Assembly: GCF_013409645.1 (NCBI RefSeq)
Contig: NZ_JACCBG010000001.1
Location: 186,001 to 250,000 of the forward strand
Direction: 5' to 3'
From: Nocardioides panaciterrulae
GTDB taxonomy: Bacteria; Actinomycetota; Actinomycetes; Propionibacteriales; Nocardioidaceae
Length of the DNA: 64,000 bases
Shown here: positions 7,928 through 16,222 of the stretch, one piece after another
Numbering within the stretch: position 1 is the stretch's first letter
Layout of the letters: the number at the start of each line of letters is the position of its first letter
Position numbers and translations under genes: made by a program
The notes under the pieces: model-generated
What the model saw: the letters and a program-made list of their open reading frames with translations, nothing else
What the model was told of the DNA's origin: nothing
Database searches by the model: none

Positions 7928-9502
7928 TCACCGACCCCGGCCGGCGGCGGGGCGCGGCGGGTTCGGCGGGCGGGGCACCGGGCCGCCGGCGAGCGCCAGC
8001 GCCCGTTCGGCGGCCGGCCGGGCGAGCTCGCGGTCGGCGGGGACCAGGCCGACCCGGGTACGCCGGTCCAGCAGGTCCGCGACGTCGCAGGCCCCCTCGT
8101 GGGTGACGCCGAACAGCAGCTCGGCCAGCGTGACCGGGACCCCGTCCGCGACCGGCGCCAGCAGCTCCTCGGCGGGCAGCCCGCTGACCCCGACGGCGCT
8201 CGCGAGCACCGGGCCGGCGTCGGCGCCGTACCTGCGAACCAGCCGGGCGGGCTGGTCCAGCGCCGCCAGCTCCGGCCGGGACGCCGCGCCGAGCAGCGGC
8301 AGCCGGCGGGTGCGGCACGGCCCCGCCGCCAGGCCGGCCGCCGCCACGGCGGCGTCCAGGGCGTCCTGCGCCATCCGGCGGTACGTCGTGAGCTTGCCGC
8401 CGACGACCGTCACCACGCCGTCGGCCGAGGTGAGCACCGCGTGCCGGCGGGACAGGTCGGCGGTGGTGCCGTCCCGGGTGTCGAGCAGCGGCCGCAGCCC
8501 GGCGAAGGCGCCGACGACGTCGCCGCGGTGCAGCGGCCGCGCGAACGCCGCGGAGACCACGTCGAGCAGGAACCCGATCTCCGGCTCGGTCGGCAGGGGT
8601 ACGTCGGGGACCGGCCCGGGGGCGGGCTCGTCGGTGAGCCCGACGTACACCGTCCCGTCGGGCTGCGGCAGCACGAGCACGAACCGGTTGGTGGCCCCGG
8701 GGACCGGCGCGAACACCGAGGCGCCGAGCCCGGGGACGGCGTCGCGGCGGAGCACGAGGTGGGTGCCCCGGCTGGGACGCAGCCGGACGTCCGCGACGAG
8801 GTCGCCCGCCCACACCCCGGCGGCGTTGACCACGGCGCCGGTCCGCACGGTCCGGACCTCGCCGGTGAGCTCGTCGCGCAGCCGGACCTCGCGGCCGGTG
8901 GCCTCGAGCACCCGGGCCCGGGTGCGGACGTGGGCGCCGTGCGCCGCCGCGGTGCGGGCGACCGTCGTGACCAGGCGGGCGTCGTCCTCGAGCTGGCCGT
9001 CCCAGGACAGCAGCCCGCCGCGCAGCCCGGCCGGGCGCAGCGCCGGGACGAGGCCGAGCGTCTCGGTCGCGGACAGCCGGCGCGGCCGCGGCAGCGTCTC
9101 GGGGCGGGTGCGGGCGGCGCGGCGCAGCGCGTCGCCGGCGAGCAGCCCCGCGCGGGTGACCGCCGCCTGGCGCCGGGTGGTCCCGGACCCGAGCGGGAGC
9201 ACCATCGGCATCGGCCGGGCCAGGTGCGGCGCGGTCACCTCCATGAGGATCCCGCGCTCGACGGCGCTCTCCATCGCGACGCCGACCTGGCCGCGGGCGA
9301 GGTAGCGCAGGCCGCCGTGGACCAGCTTGGAGGACCACCGGGAGGTGCCGAACGCGAGGTCGTGCGCGTCGACCGCCAGCACGCTCAGGCCGCGGGTGAC
9401 CGCGTCCAGCGCCACGCCGGCCCCGGTGATGCCGAGCCCGACCACCACCACGTCGACCCGCTCGGGGGCGTCGGCCAGGCCGGGGGTGATCCGGGGACTC
9501 AC
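7928..9502 (-). CDS. glpD: Glycerol-3-phosphate dehydrogenase, FAD-dependent
   Basis: A 524-residue flavoprotein that oxidises sn-glycerol-3-phosphate to dihydroxyacetone phosphate at the membrane, feeding electrons to quinones. The N-terminal FAD-binding motif is VVVVGLGITGAGVALDA. The GlpD signatures GTSRWSSKLVHGGLRYL and GGKLTTYRRMA are intact, and a GlpD-type C-terminal helical domain follows. Its GTG start overlaps the TetR stop (GTGA), so the two are translationally coupled. The TetR protein is therefore the likely regulator. Across the short divergent region lies an AGPS-like FAD oxidase. That enzyme class also handles glycerol-phosphate-derived lipids, so a shared lipid or glycerol role is plausible. 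Confidence 0.92.
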   Translation of the reverse strand: MSPRITPGLADAPERVDVVVVGLGITGAGVALDAVTRGLSVLAVDAHDLAFGTSRWSSKLVHGGLRYLARGQVGVAMESAVERGILMEVTAPHLARPMPMVLPLGSGTTRRQAAVTRAGLLAGDALRRAARTRPETLPRPRRLSATETLGLVPALRPAGLRGGLLSWDGQLEDDARLVTTVARTAAAHGAHVRTRARVLEATGREVRLRDELTGEVRTVRTGAVVNAAGVWAGDLVADVRLRPSRGTHLVLRRDAVPGLGASVFAPVPGATNRFVLVLPQPDGTVYVGLTDEPAPGPVPDVPLPTEPEIGFLLDVVSAAFARPLHRGDVVGAFAGLRPLLDTRDGTTADLSRRHAVLTSADGVVTVVGGKLTTYRRMAQDALDAAVAAAGLAAGPCRTRRLPLLGAASRPELAALDQPARLVRRYGADAGPVLASAVGVSGLPAEELLAPVADGVPVTLAELLFGVTHEGACDVADLLDRRTRVGLVPADRELARPAAERALALAGGPVPRPPNPPRPAAGRGR

Positions 9503-10143
9503 GGCTGCAGCGCCCGCCGGACCAGCGTCGTGAGCTCCGCGTCGAGCTCGGCCTCGGAGGCCTGGTCGTCGACCATGGTGTGCGCGGAGAGCACGAACCC
9601 GTGGGCGGCGAGCACCAGCGCCCGCGCGAGCGCGACCGGGTTGCCGGCGCGCACCTCCCCGGCGGCCTGGCCCGAGCGGACCGCGTCGGCGACCAGCGTC
9701 AAGATCGCGTCCTGGGAGCGGCCGCGCCGGGAGAGCAGGTAGGGCAGCAGCAGCTCGGGGTCGAGCTCCACGATCCGCACGAACAGCTCGTTGTCCCGCA
9801 GCGTGCGGACCGTCCCGACGAGGTCGGCGACCAGCCGCTCCACCGCCGACGCCGCGGGGTCCTCGTCGGCCACGGTGGCCGCGACCACGCCGGCCCACTC
9901 CCGGGTCATCAGGTCCCCGAGCAGCCGACCCATGTCGGACCAGGTCCGGTAGATCGTCATCCGCGACACCCCGGCCCGGCGGGCCACCTCGGTGAGCGTG
10001 GTGCGTCGCCAGCCGAGGTCGAGGATGCAGGCGCGCGCCGCGTCGAGGTAGCCGTCCCGGGGGCCGGCGACCGGGCCGCCCGGCGCCGACTCCGGCCCCG
10101 ACGCCCGCCCCGACATCGAGTCGGTGTGACGAAGTGACGACAT
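9499..10143 (-). CDS. TetR/AcrR family transcriptional regulator
   Basis: A 214-residue repressor-type protein. The helix-turn-helix is LTEVARRAGVSRMTIYRTWS at about residues 50-69, preceded by a low-complexity N-terminal tail of about 30 residues. The remaining 140 residues are helical with no recognisable ligand motif. It overlaps glpD by four bases (GTGA) and is divergent from the FAD oxidase at 10161 across only 17 bp. That gap carries inverted GTGTGAC/GTCACAC sequences. Autoregulation together with control of the oxidase-kinase pair is the natural reading, but it is inferred from position only. Confidence 0.88.
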   Translation of the reverse strand: MSSLRHTDSMSGRASGPESAPGGPVAGPRDGYLDAARACILDLGWRRTTLTEVARRAGVSRMTIYRTWSDMGRLLGDLMTREWAGVVAATVADEDPAASAVERLVADLVGTVRTLRDNELFVRIVELDPELLLPYLLSRRGRSQDAILTLVADAVRSGQAAGEVRAGNPVALARALVLAAHGFVLSAHTMVDDQASEAELDAELTTLVRRALQP

Positions 10144-10156
10144 GTGTCACACTGTA
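10124..10156. promoter_or_regulatory. Candidate TetR operator and overlapping divergent promoters
   Basis: GTGTGAC (10124-10130) and GTCACAC (10146-10152) form an inverted pair, with a further GTGAC at 10134-10138 and the palindrome ACATGT between them. On the minus strand TACAGT (10156-10151) lies eight bases before the tetR ATG. On the plus strand CACACT (10148-10153) lies eight bases before the oxidase ATG at 10161. Confidence 0.5.
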
Positions 10157-10160
10157 ACGC

Positions 10161-11762
10161 ATGACCGTGGAGGAGCGCCCGGACCCGACCGTGGGGGAGA
10201 TGCACCCGCAGCGCTGGGGCGACCCGGCCGCGGCGGCCCCGCTGTCCGAGGCCGCGCGGGGGCTGGTCGAGCTCGCCTTCGGCCTCGAGCAGCGGCCGCC
10301 GGTGGCCGCCCCCGAGCTCCCCCCGCCGGCCCTCGGGGCGGACCTGCTCGACGGGCTGCGCGCGCTGGTCGGCGCCGACCACGTGCACACCGACGACGCC
10401 ACCCGGCGGCTGCGCACCCGGGGCAAGTCCACCCCCGACCTGCTGCGCGCGCGGTCCGGCGACCTCGCCGACGCCCCGGACGCCGTCGTACGCCCGGACG
10501 GGCCCGCGCAGGTGGCGGCGGTGCTGGCGTACGCCGTCGAGCGCCACTTCGCCGTGGTGCCGTTCGGCGGCGGGACCTCGGTGACCGGCGGCCTGGCCGC
10601 CCGCCGGGAGGGGTACGCCGGGCTGGTCAGCCTCGACCTGGTGCGGATGAAGCGGCTGCTCGCGCTCGACGAGACCTCGATGACCGCGACCCTCGAGCCC
10701 GGGCTGCGCGGGCCGGAGGCCGAGCAGCTGCTGGCCCGGCACGGGCTGACCCTGGGGCACTACCCCCAGTCCTTCGAGCACGCCACCATCGGCGGCTTCG
10801 CGGCCACCCGCTCCAGCGGCCAGGCCAGCGCCGGCTACGGCCGGTTCGACGCGATGGTGGTCGGCCTGACCGTGGCCACCCCGCGCGGACCGCTGGTCCT
10901 CGGCAGCGCGCCGGCCGGCGCCGCCGGCCCGGACCTGCGCCAGCTGCTGCTCGGCTCGGAGGGCACGCTCGGCGTGATCACCTCGGTGACCGTGCGGGTC
11001 CGCCGGGCCCCGACCGCGAGCGCCTACGAGGGCTGGCGGTGGCGGTCGTTCGCCGACGGGGTGGCCGCGATGCGCACGCTCGCCCAGGCCGGGCTGCTGC
11101 CGACCGTGCTGCGGCTGGGCGACGAGACCGAGACCGCGATCAACCTCGCCGAGCCGGGCGCGATCGGCGCGGCGGCTGGCGGGGCGGGTGGCTGCCTGAT
11201 GGTCACCGGCTACGAGGGCGAGCCGGCGACGGTCCGGGCGCGGCGGGTCGCGGTGACGGCGGTGCTGGAGGGGCTCGGAGGCACGCCGCTGGGCGAGGAG
11301 CCCGGGCGCTCGTGGCGGGCCGGGCGGTTCGCGGCGCCGTACCTGCGCGACGCGATGCTCGACGTCGGCGTGCTGGTCGAGACGCTGGAGACCGCGACGT
11401 TCTGGTCGCGGGCGCCCGCGGTGTACGACGCGGTGCGGTCCGCGCTGACCGCGAGCCTGGGTGAGCCGACGATGGTGCTCTGCCACGTCTCGCACGTCTA
11501 CGAGACCGGCTGCTCGCTCTACTTCACCGTGGCCACCCGGCAGGGCGAGCGGCCCGTCGAGCGCTGGCTTGCGGCGAAGGCGGCTGCCAGCGACGCCCTG
11601 CTCGCCGCCGGCGCGACGATCACCCACCACCACGCGGTCGGCACCGACCACGTGCCGTGGCTGGCCCGGGAGCTCGGGCCGGTCGGCGTCGGGATCCTGC
11701 GCGCGGTCAAGGCCGAGCTCGACCCGACCGGCATCCTCAACCCCGGCGTGCTGGTGCCGTGA
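10161..11762 (+). CDS. FAD-binding oxidase, alkyldihydroxyacetonephosphate synthase-like
   Basis: A 533-residue flavoprotein of the vanillyl-alcohol-oxidase fold. The FAD-binding PFGGGTSVTGG motif is near residue 135, followed by ATLEPGLRGPEAE and GHYPQSFEHATIGGF. The C-terminal histidine cluster ITHHHAVGTDH is the AGPS-type active-site signature. AGPS exchanges an acyl for an alkyl group on dihydroxyacetone phosphate in ether-lipid synthesis, while bacterial relatives may instead be oxidases. Its stop overlaps the start of a lipid kinase, and the neighbouring divergent pair is TetR-glpD, so a role in glycerolipid metabolism is favoured. The exact substrate is not determined by sequence. Confidence 0.82.
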   Translation: MTVEERPDPTVGEMHPQRWGDPAAAAPLSEAARGLVELAFGLEQRPPVAAPELPPPALGADLLDGLRALVGADHVHTDDATRRLRTRGKSTPDLLRARSGDLADAPDAVVRPDGPAQVAAVLAYAVERHFAVVPFGGGTSVTGGLAARREGYAGLVSLDLVRMKRLLALDETSMTATLEPGLRGPEAEQLLARHGLTLGHYPQSFEHATIGGFAATRSSGQASAGYGRFDAMVVGLTVATPRGPLVLGSAPAGAAGPDLRQLLLGSEGTLGVITSVTVRVRRAPTASAYEGWRWRSFADGVAAMRTLAQAGLLPTVLRLGDETETAINLAEPGAIGAAAGGAGGCLMVTGYEGEPATVRARRVAVTAVLEGLGGTPLGEEPGRSWRAGRFAAPYLRDAMLDVGVLVETLETATFWSRAPAVYDAVRSALTASLGEPTMVLCHVSHVYETGCSLYFTVATRQGERPVERWLAAKAAASDALLAAGATITHHHAVGTDHVPWLARELGPVGVGILRAVKAELDPTGILNPGVLVP

Positions 11763-12709
11763 CCGAGCCGGCGCCCGAGCCCAGGTCGTTCACGTTCCTG
11801 GTCAACCCCGCCGCCGGCGGCGGGGCCGCGCCCGGGGCCGTCGTCCCGGTGGCGCGGCTGCTGCGCGAGGCCGGCGCCCGCGTCGACGTGACCTACTCAC
11901 CCGGTCCCGGCGCGATGGCCGGGCTCGTCGAGGAGGCGGTCGGGCGGGGCGACGTAGTGGTCGCGGTCGGCGGCGACGGGATGCTCTCGTCGCTCGCCGG
12001 GCTGGTCGCCGCCGCCGACGGCGTGCTCGGGATCCTCCCGGCCGGGCGCGGCAACGACTTCGCCCGGGCGCTCGGCCTGCCCGACGACGTCGAGGGCCGG
12101 GCCCGGCTGCTGCTCCGGGCCCCGGTGCGCCGGGTGGACCTGCTCGCGCTGAGTCTGCCCGGGGCGCCGCCGGGAGGGCGGCCGCGGCTGGTGGCGGGGT
12201 CGGTCTACGCGGGGGTCGACGCCCGCGCCGCGGAGATCGTGGACCGCTCGCGTCGGATCCCGCGGCGGCTGCAGTACCCCCTCGCCGCGCTGCGCGCGCT
12301 GGCCACCTACCGGCCCGCGCGCTACCGGCTGGTCCTCGACGGCACCGTCCACGACATCGAGGCGGCCACCGTGGTCGTGGCCAACTCGCCCTGCTACGGC
12401 CAGGGCATGCGGATCGCCCCGGACGCCCGGGTCGACGACGGCCGGCTCGACGTGGTGGTGATCGAGGCCGCCTCCCGGCCGGCGCTGATGCGCGCGTTGC
12501 CGAAGGTCTACGACGGCTCCCACGTGCACCTGCCCGAGGTTACGGTGCTCACCGGTCACCGGGTCGAGCTCTCGGCCGACGCGGGACCGGCCGCGGCCCC
12601 CGGCGTACCCCTCGGTGGCGACGGCGAGCCGCTCGGCACCCTGCCCGCCCTCGGCGGCGAGCCCGCCCGGGTCGACCTGCTCCCCGCCGCCCTCGCCCTG
12701 ATCTGTTGA
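11759..12709 (+). CDS. Diacylglycerol kinase family lipid kinase
   Basis: A 316-residue protein of the DagK/YegS family, which phosphorylates diacylglycerol or related lipids. The N-terminal catalytic domain has FLVNPAAGGG, the nucleotide-binding VVAVGGDGMLSSLA and GILPAGRGNDFARALG. The C-terminal beta-sandwich includes NSPCYGQGMRIAPDARVDDG. The GTG start overlaps the oxidase stop (GTGA), so the pair is a coupled operon. The stop codon is the first contact with the 22-bp repeat array that follows. A soluble or peripheral membrane location is expected. Substrate specificity is not resolved. Confidence 0.88.
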   Translation: MTEPAPEPRSFTFLVNPAAGGGAAPGAVVPVARLLREAGARVDVTYSPGPGAMAGLVEEAVGRGDVVVAVGGDGMLSSLAGLVAAADGVLGILPAGRGNDFARALGLPDDVEGRARLLLRAPVRRVDLLALSLPGAPPGGRPRLVAGSVYAGVDARAAEIVDRSRRIPRRLQYPLAALRALATYRPARYRLVLDGTVHDIEAATVVVANSPCYGQGMRIAPDARVDDGRLDVVVIEAASRPALMRALPKVYDGSHVHLPEVTVLTGHRVELSADAGPAAAPGVPLGGDGEPLGTLPALGGEPARVDLLPAALALIC

Positions 12710-12817
12710 GTTGGGCCCCCCGCCGCACCGAGTTGGGCCTCCCGCCGCACCGAGTTGGGCCTCCCGCCGGACCGAGTCGGGCCTCCCGCCGGACCGAGTT
12801 GGGCCTCCCGCCGCCCG
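12708..12817. repeat. 22-bp tandem array, five units (frame GAGTTGGGC-N4-CGCCG-N4)
   Basis: Units begin at 12708, 12730, 12752, 12774 and 12796. Each has GAGTTGGGC (one has GAGTCGGGC), four variable bases, CGCCG, then four variable bases. The array fills the space between the convergent lipid kinase and pirin genes and overlaps the kinase stop codon. The same frame recurs at 31469-31634. Confidence 0.92.
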
Positions 12818-12839
12818 CCTGCTCGCGGCGGGGCCGCAC

Positions 12840-13538
12840 TCAACCGGTGAAGGTCCAGACGAGGAGCTCGGTGGGCACGGCCGCGGTGACCCGGTGGCCG
12901 GGCGCGTCGGTGATCCGGATCGCGTCGCCGTCGGAGAGCGGCTCGGCGAGCGAGAAGCGGGCGAGCGCGCCGCGCCCGACGAACACGTGCTGCCGCGGCT
13001 CGTCGGGCAGGGTCAGCTCGGCGCCCGCGGGCAGCCGGGCCACCCAGAAGGTCGCCGCCGCGACCCCGAGCCGGACCGCCGCGTCCTCGCGGTGGCCCGA
13101 GGCCACCGGCACCAGCTCGCCGTCGGGCAGCGTCACCGTCGCGAGGTCGTACGACGGGGAGCCGCCGGGCTCGTCGGGGGTCAGCCAGGCCTGGACGAAC
13201 CGCGTCGGGCCGGTGCCCGGGGCCGCGACCTCGCGGTGCACGATCCCGGACCCGGCGGACTGCACCTGCACCGTCCCGGGCCGGATGACCCGGACCGATC
13301 CGTCGGAGTCGTGCTCCAGCGCGCCCTCGAGCACCCAGCTCACGATCTCGACGTCGGCGTGCGGGTGGTCCTCGAAGCCGACGCCCGGGCGCAGCCGGTG
13401 GTCGTCGTGGCAGACCAGCGGCCCGTAGCCGGTGTTCTCCGGGTCGTAGTGGGACCCGAACGAGAACGAGTGCCGCGTGAGCCTTCCCTCATCTCGGGTG
13501 GTGAAGCGTTCCGAACCCCGACGGATCTCAGCGGTCAC
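12840..13538 (-). CDS. Pirin family protein
   Basis: A 232-residue bicupin. The pirin N-terminal signature is clear: HSFSFGSHYDPENTGYGPL, then GFEDHPHADVEIVSWVLEGA with the metal-ligand histidines, and HREVAAPGTG. Pirins bind iron; some act as quercetinases or redox-dependent cofactors, and many are unassigned. The GTG start at 13538 lies inside a perfect 22-bp palindrome shared with the divergent beta-glucosidase. The frame is open upstream, but that extension overlaps the neighbouring gene and lacks the family pattern. The gene is likely leaderless, with CACAAT as its -10 element. Confidence 0.87.
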   Translation of the reverse strand: MTAEIRRGSERFTTRDEGRLTRHSFSFGSHYDPENTGYGPLVCHDDHRLRPGVGFEDHPHADVEIVSWVLEGALEHDSDGSVRVIRPGTVQVQSAGSGIVHREVAAPGTGPTRFVQAWLTPDEPGGSPSYDLATVTLPDGELVPVASGHREDAAVRLGVAAATFWVARLPAGAELTLPDEPRQHVFVGRGALARFSLAEPLSDGDAIRITDAPGHRVTAAVPTELLVWTFTG

Positions 13539-13557
13539 GGGCACAATTGTGCCCGTG
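13536..13557. promoter_or_regulatory. 22-bp perfect palindrome holding both divergent starts and -10 boxes
   Basis: The half-site CACGGGCACAA is followed immediately by its exact reverse complement. On each strand CACAAT sits eight bases before a GTG: 13538 for pirin on minus and 13555 for the beta-glucosidase on plus. The palindrome therefore contains both start codons and both candidate -10 elements. It could also serve as an operator. Confidence 0.7.
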
Positions 13558-14928
13558 CCCCCCGCGACCCAGCGCTCAGCCCTCCCCGGGGTGTTCCCCC
13601 AACTCCCGGCCGGGTTCCGCTTCGGCACCAGCACCGCGGCGTACCAGATCGAGGGCGCCGCGGACGAGGACGGCCGCGGCCCCAGCATCTGGGACACCTT
13701 CTGCGCGCAGGAGGGCCGGATCGTCGACGGCTCCAGCGGCGCGGTGGCGTGCGACCACTACCACCGCTACGTCGAGGACGTCGCGCTGCTGCGGCGGCTC
13801 GGCGCGCCCGCCTACCGCCTGTCGATGTCGTGGCCGCGGATCCAGCCGACCGGCTCCGGCGCGGTCAACCCCAAGGGCCTGGACTTCTACGACCGGCTGC
13901 TGGACTGCCTGCTCGAGGCGGGCGTGCAGCCGACGGTCACGCTCTACCACTGGGACCTGCCGCAGGCCCTGGAGGACGACGGCGGCTGGCTGAACCGGGC
14001 GACCGTCGACCGGTTCGCCGACTTCGCCTCGCTGGTGGGGGAGCGGTACGCCGACCGGGTCGAGCACTGGATCCCGGTCAACGAGCCCAACGTGGTGATG
14101 ATGCTCGGCTACGGCGACGGTGAGCACGCGCCCGGGCGGCGGCTGATGTTCGACGCCCTCCCGGTGGCCCACCACCTGCTGCTGGCCCACGGCCGGGCCG
14201 CGATCGCGCTGCGGGCCGCCGGCGCGACCAGCGTCGGCTGCGCCAACAACCACGCCCCCATGTGGCCGGCCAGCGACGACGCCGCCGACGTGGGCGCCAC
14301 CAAGCTCTTCGACGCGCTGTGGAACGGCATGTACGTCGAGCCGATGCTGCTCGGCCGCTACCCGGTCGACCTGGCGCCGCTGATGGAGGACCTGGTCGCC
14401 GAGGGCGACCTGGCCACGATCCGGCAGCCCCTCGACTTCTACGGCATCAACTACTACAACCCGTTGCGGGTCGCGGCCGCCGGCGAGGAGGCGGAGCTGC
14501 CGTTCGAGTTCCGCGAGCTGCTCGGCTACCCGACCACCGAGCGGGGCTGGCCGATCGTGCCGGACGCGCTGCGGGAGTACCTCATCACCATGCGCGCCCG
14601 CTACCGGGCCGCGCTGCCGCCGATCGTGATCACCGAGTCCGGCTGCAGCTACGCCACCGGCCCCGACGAGCACGGCGTGATCGACGACCAGGCCCGGATC
14701 GACTACCTCGACGCCCACCTGCGGGCGGTCGCGACCGCGATCCAGCGCGGCGTGGACGTCCGTGGCTTCTACACCTGGTCCCTGCTGGACAACTTCGAGT
14801 GGGCGCAGGGCCTCACCCAGCGCTACGGCCTGGTGCACGTCGACTTCGAGACGCTGGCGCGCACGCCCAAGCGCTCGTTCCAGTGGTACGCCGACATGCT
14901 CGCCGCCCAGCCGCAGCACGCCGGCTGA
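13555..14928 (+). CDS. Family 1 glycoside hydrolase (beta-glucosidase)
   Basis: A 457-residue GH1 enzyme hydrolysing beta-glucosides with retention. The acid/base is Glu177 in the VNEPN motif and the nucleophile Glu361 in IVITESG. The N-terminal PAGFRFGTSTAAYQIEGA and the late FYTWSLLDNFEWAQG motifs are complete. There is no signal peptide, so it should be cytosolic and act on imported or glycosylated small molecules. The start is GTG at 13555; GTG at 13549 is an in-frame alternative. Both lie in the palindrome shared with pirin, so the two divergent genes are probably co-controlled. No sugar transporter is adjacent. Confidence 0.92.
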   Translation: MPPATQRSALPGVFPQLPAGFRFGTSTAAYQIEGAADEDGRGPSIWDTFCAQEGRIVDGSSGAVACDHYHRYVEDVALLRRLGAPAYRLSMSWPRIQPTGSGAVNPKGLDFYDRLLDCLLEAGVQPTVTLYHWDLPQALEDDGGWLNRATVDRFADFASLVGERYADRVEHWIPVNEPNVVMMLGYGDGEHAPGRRLMFDALPVAHHLLLAHGRAAIALRAAGATSVGCANNHAPMWPASDDAADVGATKLFDALWNGMYVEPMLLGRYPVDLAPLMEDLVAEGDLATIRQPLDFYGINYYNPLRVAAAGEEAELPFEFRELLGYPTTERGWPIVPDALREYLITMRARYRAALPPIVITESGCSYATGPDEHGVIDDQARIDYLDAHLRAVATAIQRGVDVRGFYTWSLLDNFEWAQGLTQRYGLVHVDFETLARTPKRSFQWYADMLAAQPQHAG

Positions 14929-15049
14929 GCTGGTGCGGGAACAATTGCTCGCAGATCCGGGGGTTACCCAGCAGTAGCGGCCCTATCTCCAAACAATTGA
15001 ACGGCAGCGCGAGTTCGGACCGGGGCAGCACGCCGAACACGGCGCGGTC

Positions 15050-16195
15050 TCAGCCGGCCAGCGCCTTGGCCAGCCGGGTGACGACCGCCTCGAGCCGGTC
15101 CGGGCTGGTGGCGATGTTGACGCGGACGTGGCCGGGCAGGCCGGGCTGGTAGTCCGACCCCGGCGCCACCTTCACGCCGTGGGCCAGCGCGGCCGCCGCC
15201 GGGTCGTCGGAGCCGTAGGCGCGCAGGTCCAGCCACGCCAGGTAGGTCGCCTCCAGCGGCCGGGTGCGCGCGTCGGGGAGGTGGCTGGCGACGAGCTCGG
15301 CCAGCAGGTCGCGCTGCTCGCCGAGCCGCCGGACCAGCGCGGCGTGCCAGTCGTCGCAGTCGCTCCAGGCCACCCGGGCGGCGATCATGCCGAGCGGGGA
15401 GTACGCGTGGTTCTGCGGCAGCAGCACCCCGCGCAGCCGCGCGAGGTCGGCCGGGTCGAGGCAGACGACCTGGGCGGTGTGCAGGCCGGCGGTGTTGAAC
15501 GTCTTTGAGTGGCTGGTGACCAGGACGGCGCGCTCGTCCACGTCGAGGTACGGCGTGAACACCGGCCCGTCCGTGCCGTGCGGGCCGGGCAGCACCAGCG
15601 GCCCGTGGATCTCGTCGGCGACGACCCGGGCGTCGTAGCGCCGGGCGAGCTCGGCCAGCGCCTGCAGCTCCGTGCGGGACGGCACCCGGCCGAGCGGGTT
15701 GTGCGGGTTGCAGAGCAGCAGCGTGCGGGCCCCGCCGCGGAACGCCGCCTCGACCCGCTCCAGGTCCAGGGCCGCGTCGGTGGCGTCCGGGTCGAGGTCG
15801 ATCGGGACCATCTCGCGGCCGGCGAGCGCCACGACGTCGCGGAACGGCGGGTAGCACGGCAGCGGCACCACCACCGGCCCCGGTGGGCAGATCGTCTCGA
15901 GGACCAGCCGGATGCCCGCGATCACGTCGCCGACCACGACCGAGGCGTCCTCCGGCGGGGACCAGCCCCAGTGCCGGCGGGCGAACCCGGCGAACGCGGC
16001 GCCCACCCCGGCGTCGCCGAAGGGCGGGTAGCCGGCCAGGCCCCGGCGTACCGCTCCCGCGACCGCCTCGGCCACCGCCGGCGCCAGCGCGTAGTCCATC
16101 TCGGCCACCCAGGCCGGCAGCACCCCCGGCTCCACCGCACCCCACTTCAGCGGCAGCGCGGCCCGGGCCTCCTCGTCGCTCAGGTCAACGATCAC
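15050..16195 (-). CDS. MalY/PatB-type PLP-dependent aminotransferase (C-S lyase family)
   Basis: A 381-residue fold-type I PLP enzyme. The lysine that binds PLP is Lys231 in SHSKTFN. CNPHNPLGR, ADEIHGPLV and the N-terminal PLKWG/AEMDY segments are typical of the MalY/PatB group, whose members mostly cleave cystathionine or cysteine conjugates (C-S lyases) and in some cases act as regulators. No MalT-type partner is present, so a metabolic lyase role is more likely. The GTG start follows a TAGGTT box by seven bases, suggesting a leaderless message. It converges on the beta-glucosidase gene. The 121-bp gap between them (14929-15049) is AT-richer, has two CAATTG sites and no gene. Confidence 0.85.
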   Translation of the reverse strand: MIVDLSDEEARAALPLKWGAVEPGVLPAWVAEMDYALAPAVAEAVAGAVRRGLAGYPPFGDAGVGAAFAGFARRHWGWSPPEDASVVVGDVIAGIRLVLETICPPGPVVVPLPCYPPFRDVVALAGREMVPIDLDPDATDAALDLERVEAAFRGGARTLLLCNPHNPLGRVPSRTELQALAELARRYDARVVADEIHGPLVLPGPHGTDGPVFTPYLDVDERAVLVTSHSKTFNTAGLHTAQVVCLDPADLARLRGVLLPQNHAYSPLGMIAARVAWSDCDDWHAALVRRLGEQRDLLAELVASHLPDARTRPLEATYLAWLDLRAYGSDDPAAAALAHGVKVAPGSDYQPGLPGHVRVNIATSPDRLEAVVTRLAKALAG

Positions 16196-16201
16196 GGGTC
16201 G

Positions 16202-16207
16202 AACCTA
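16202..16207 (-). promoter_or_regulatory. -10 box of the aminotransferase gene
   Basis: TAGGTT on the minus strand, seven bases before the GTG at 16195. This is leaderless spacing. Confidence 0.55.
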
Positions 16208-16222
16208 GCCCGGCCGGCTGCA

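Noticed and set aside
12708..12817. 22-bp array as a CRISPR array
   Set aside because: Units are contiguous with no unique spacers, and no cas genes are present.
12840..13697. Longer start for the pirin protein upstream of 13538
   Set aside because: The extra 53 residues overlap the beta-glucosidase gene and have no pirin similarity.
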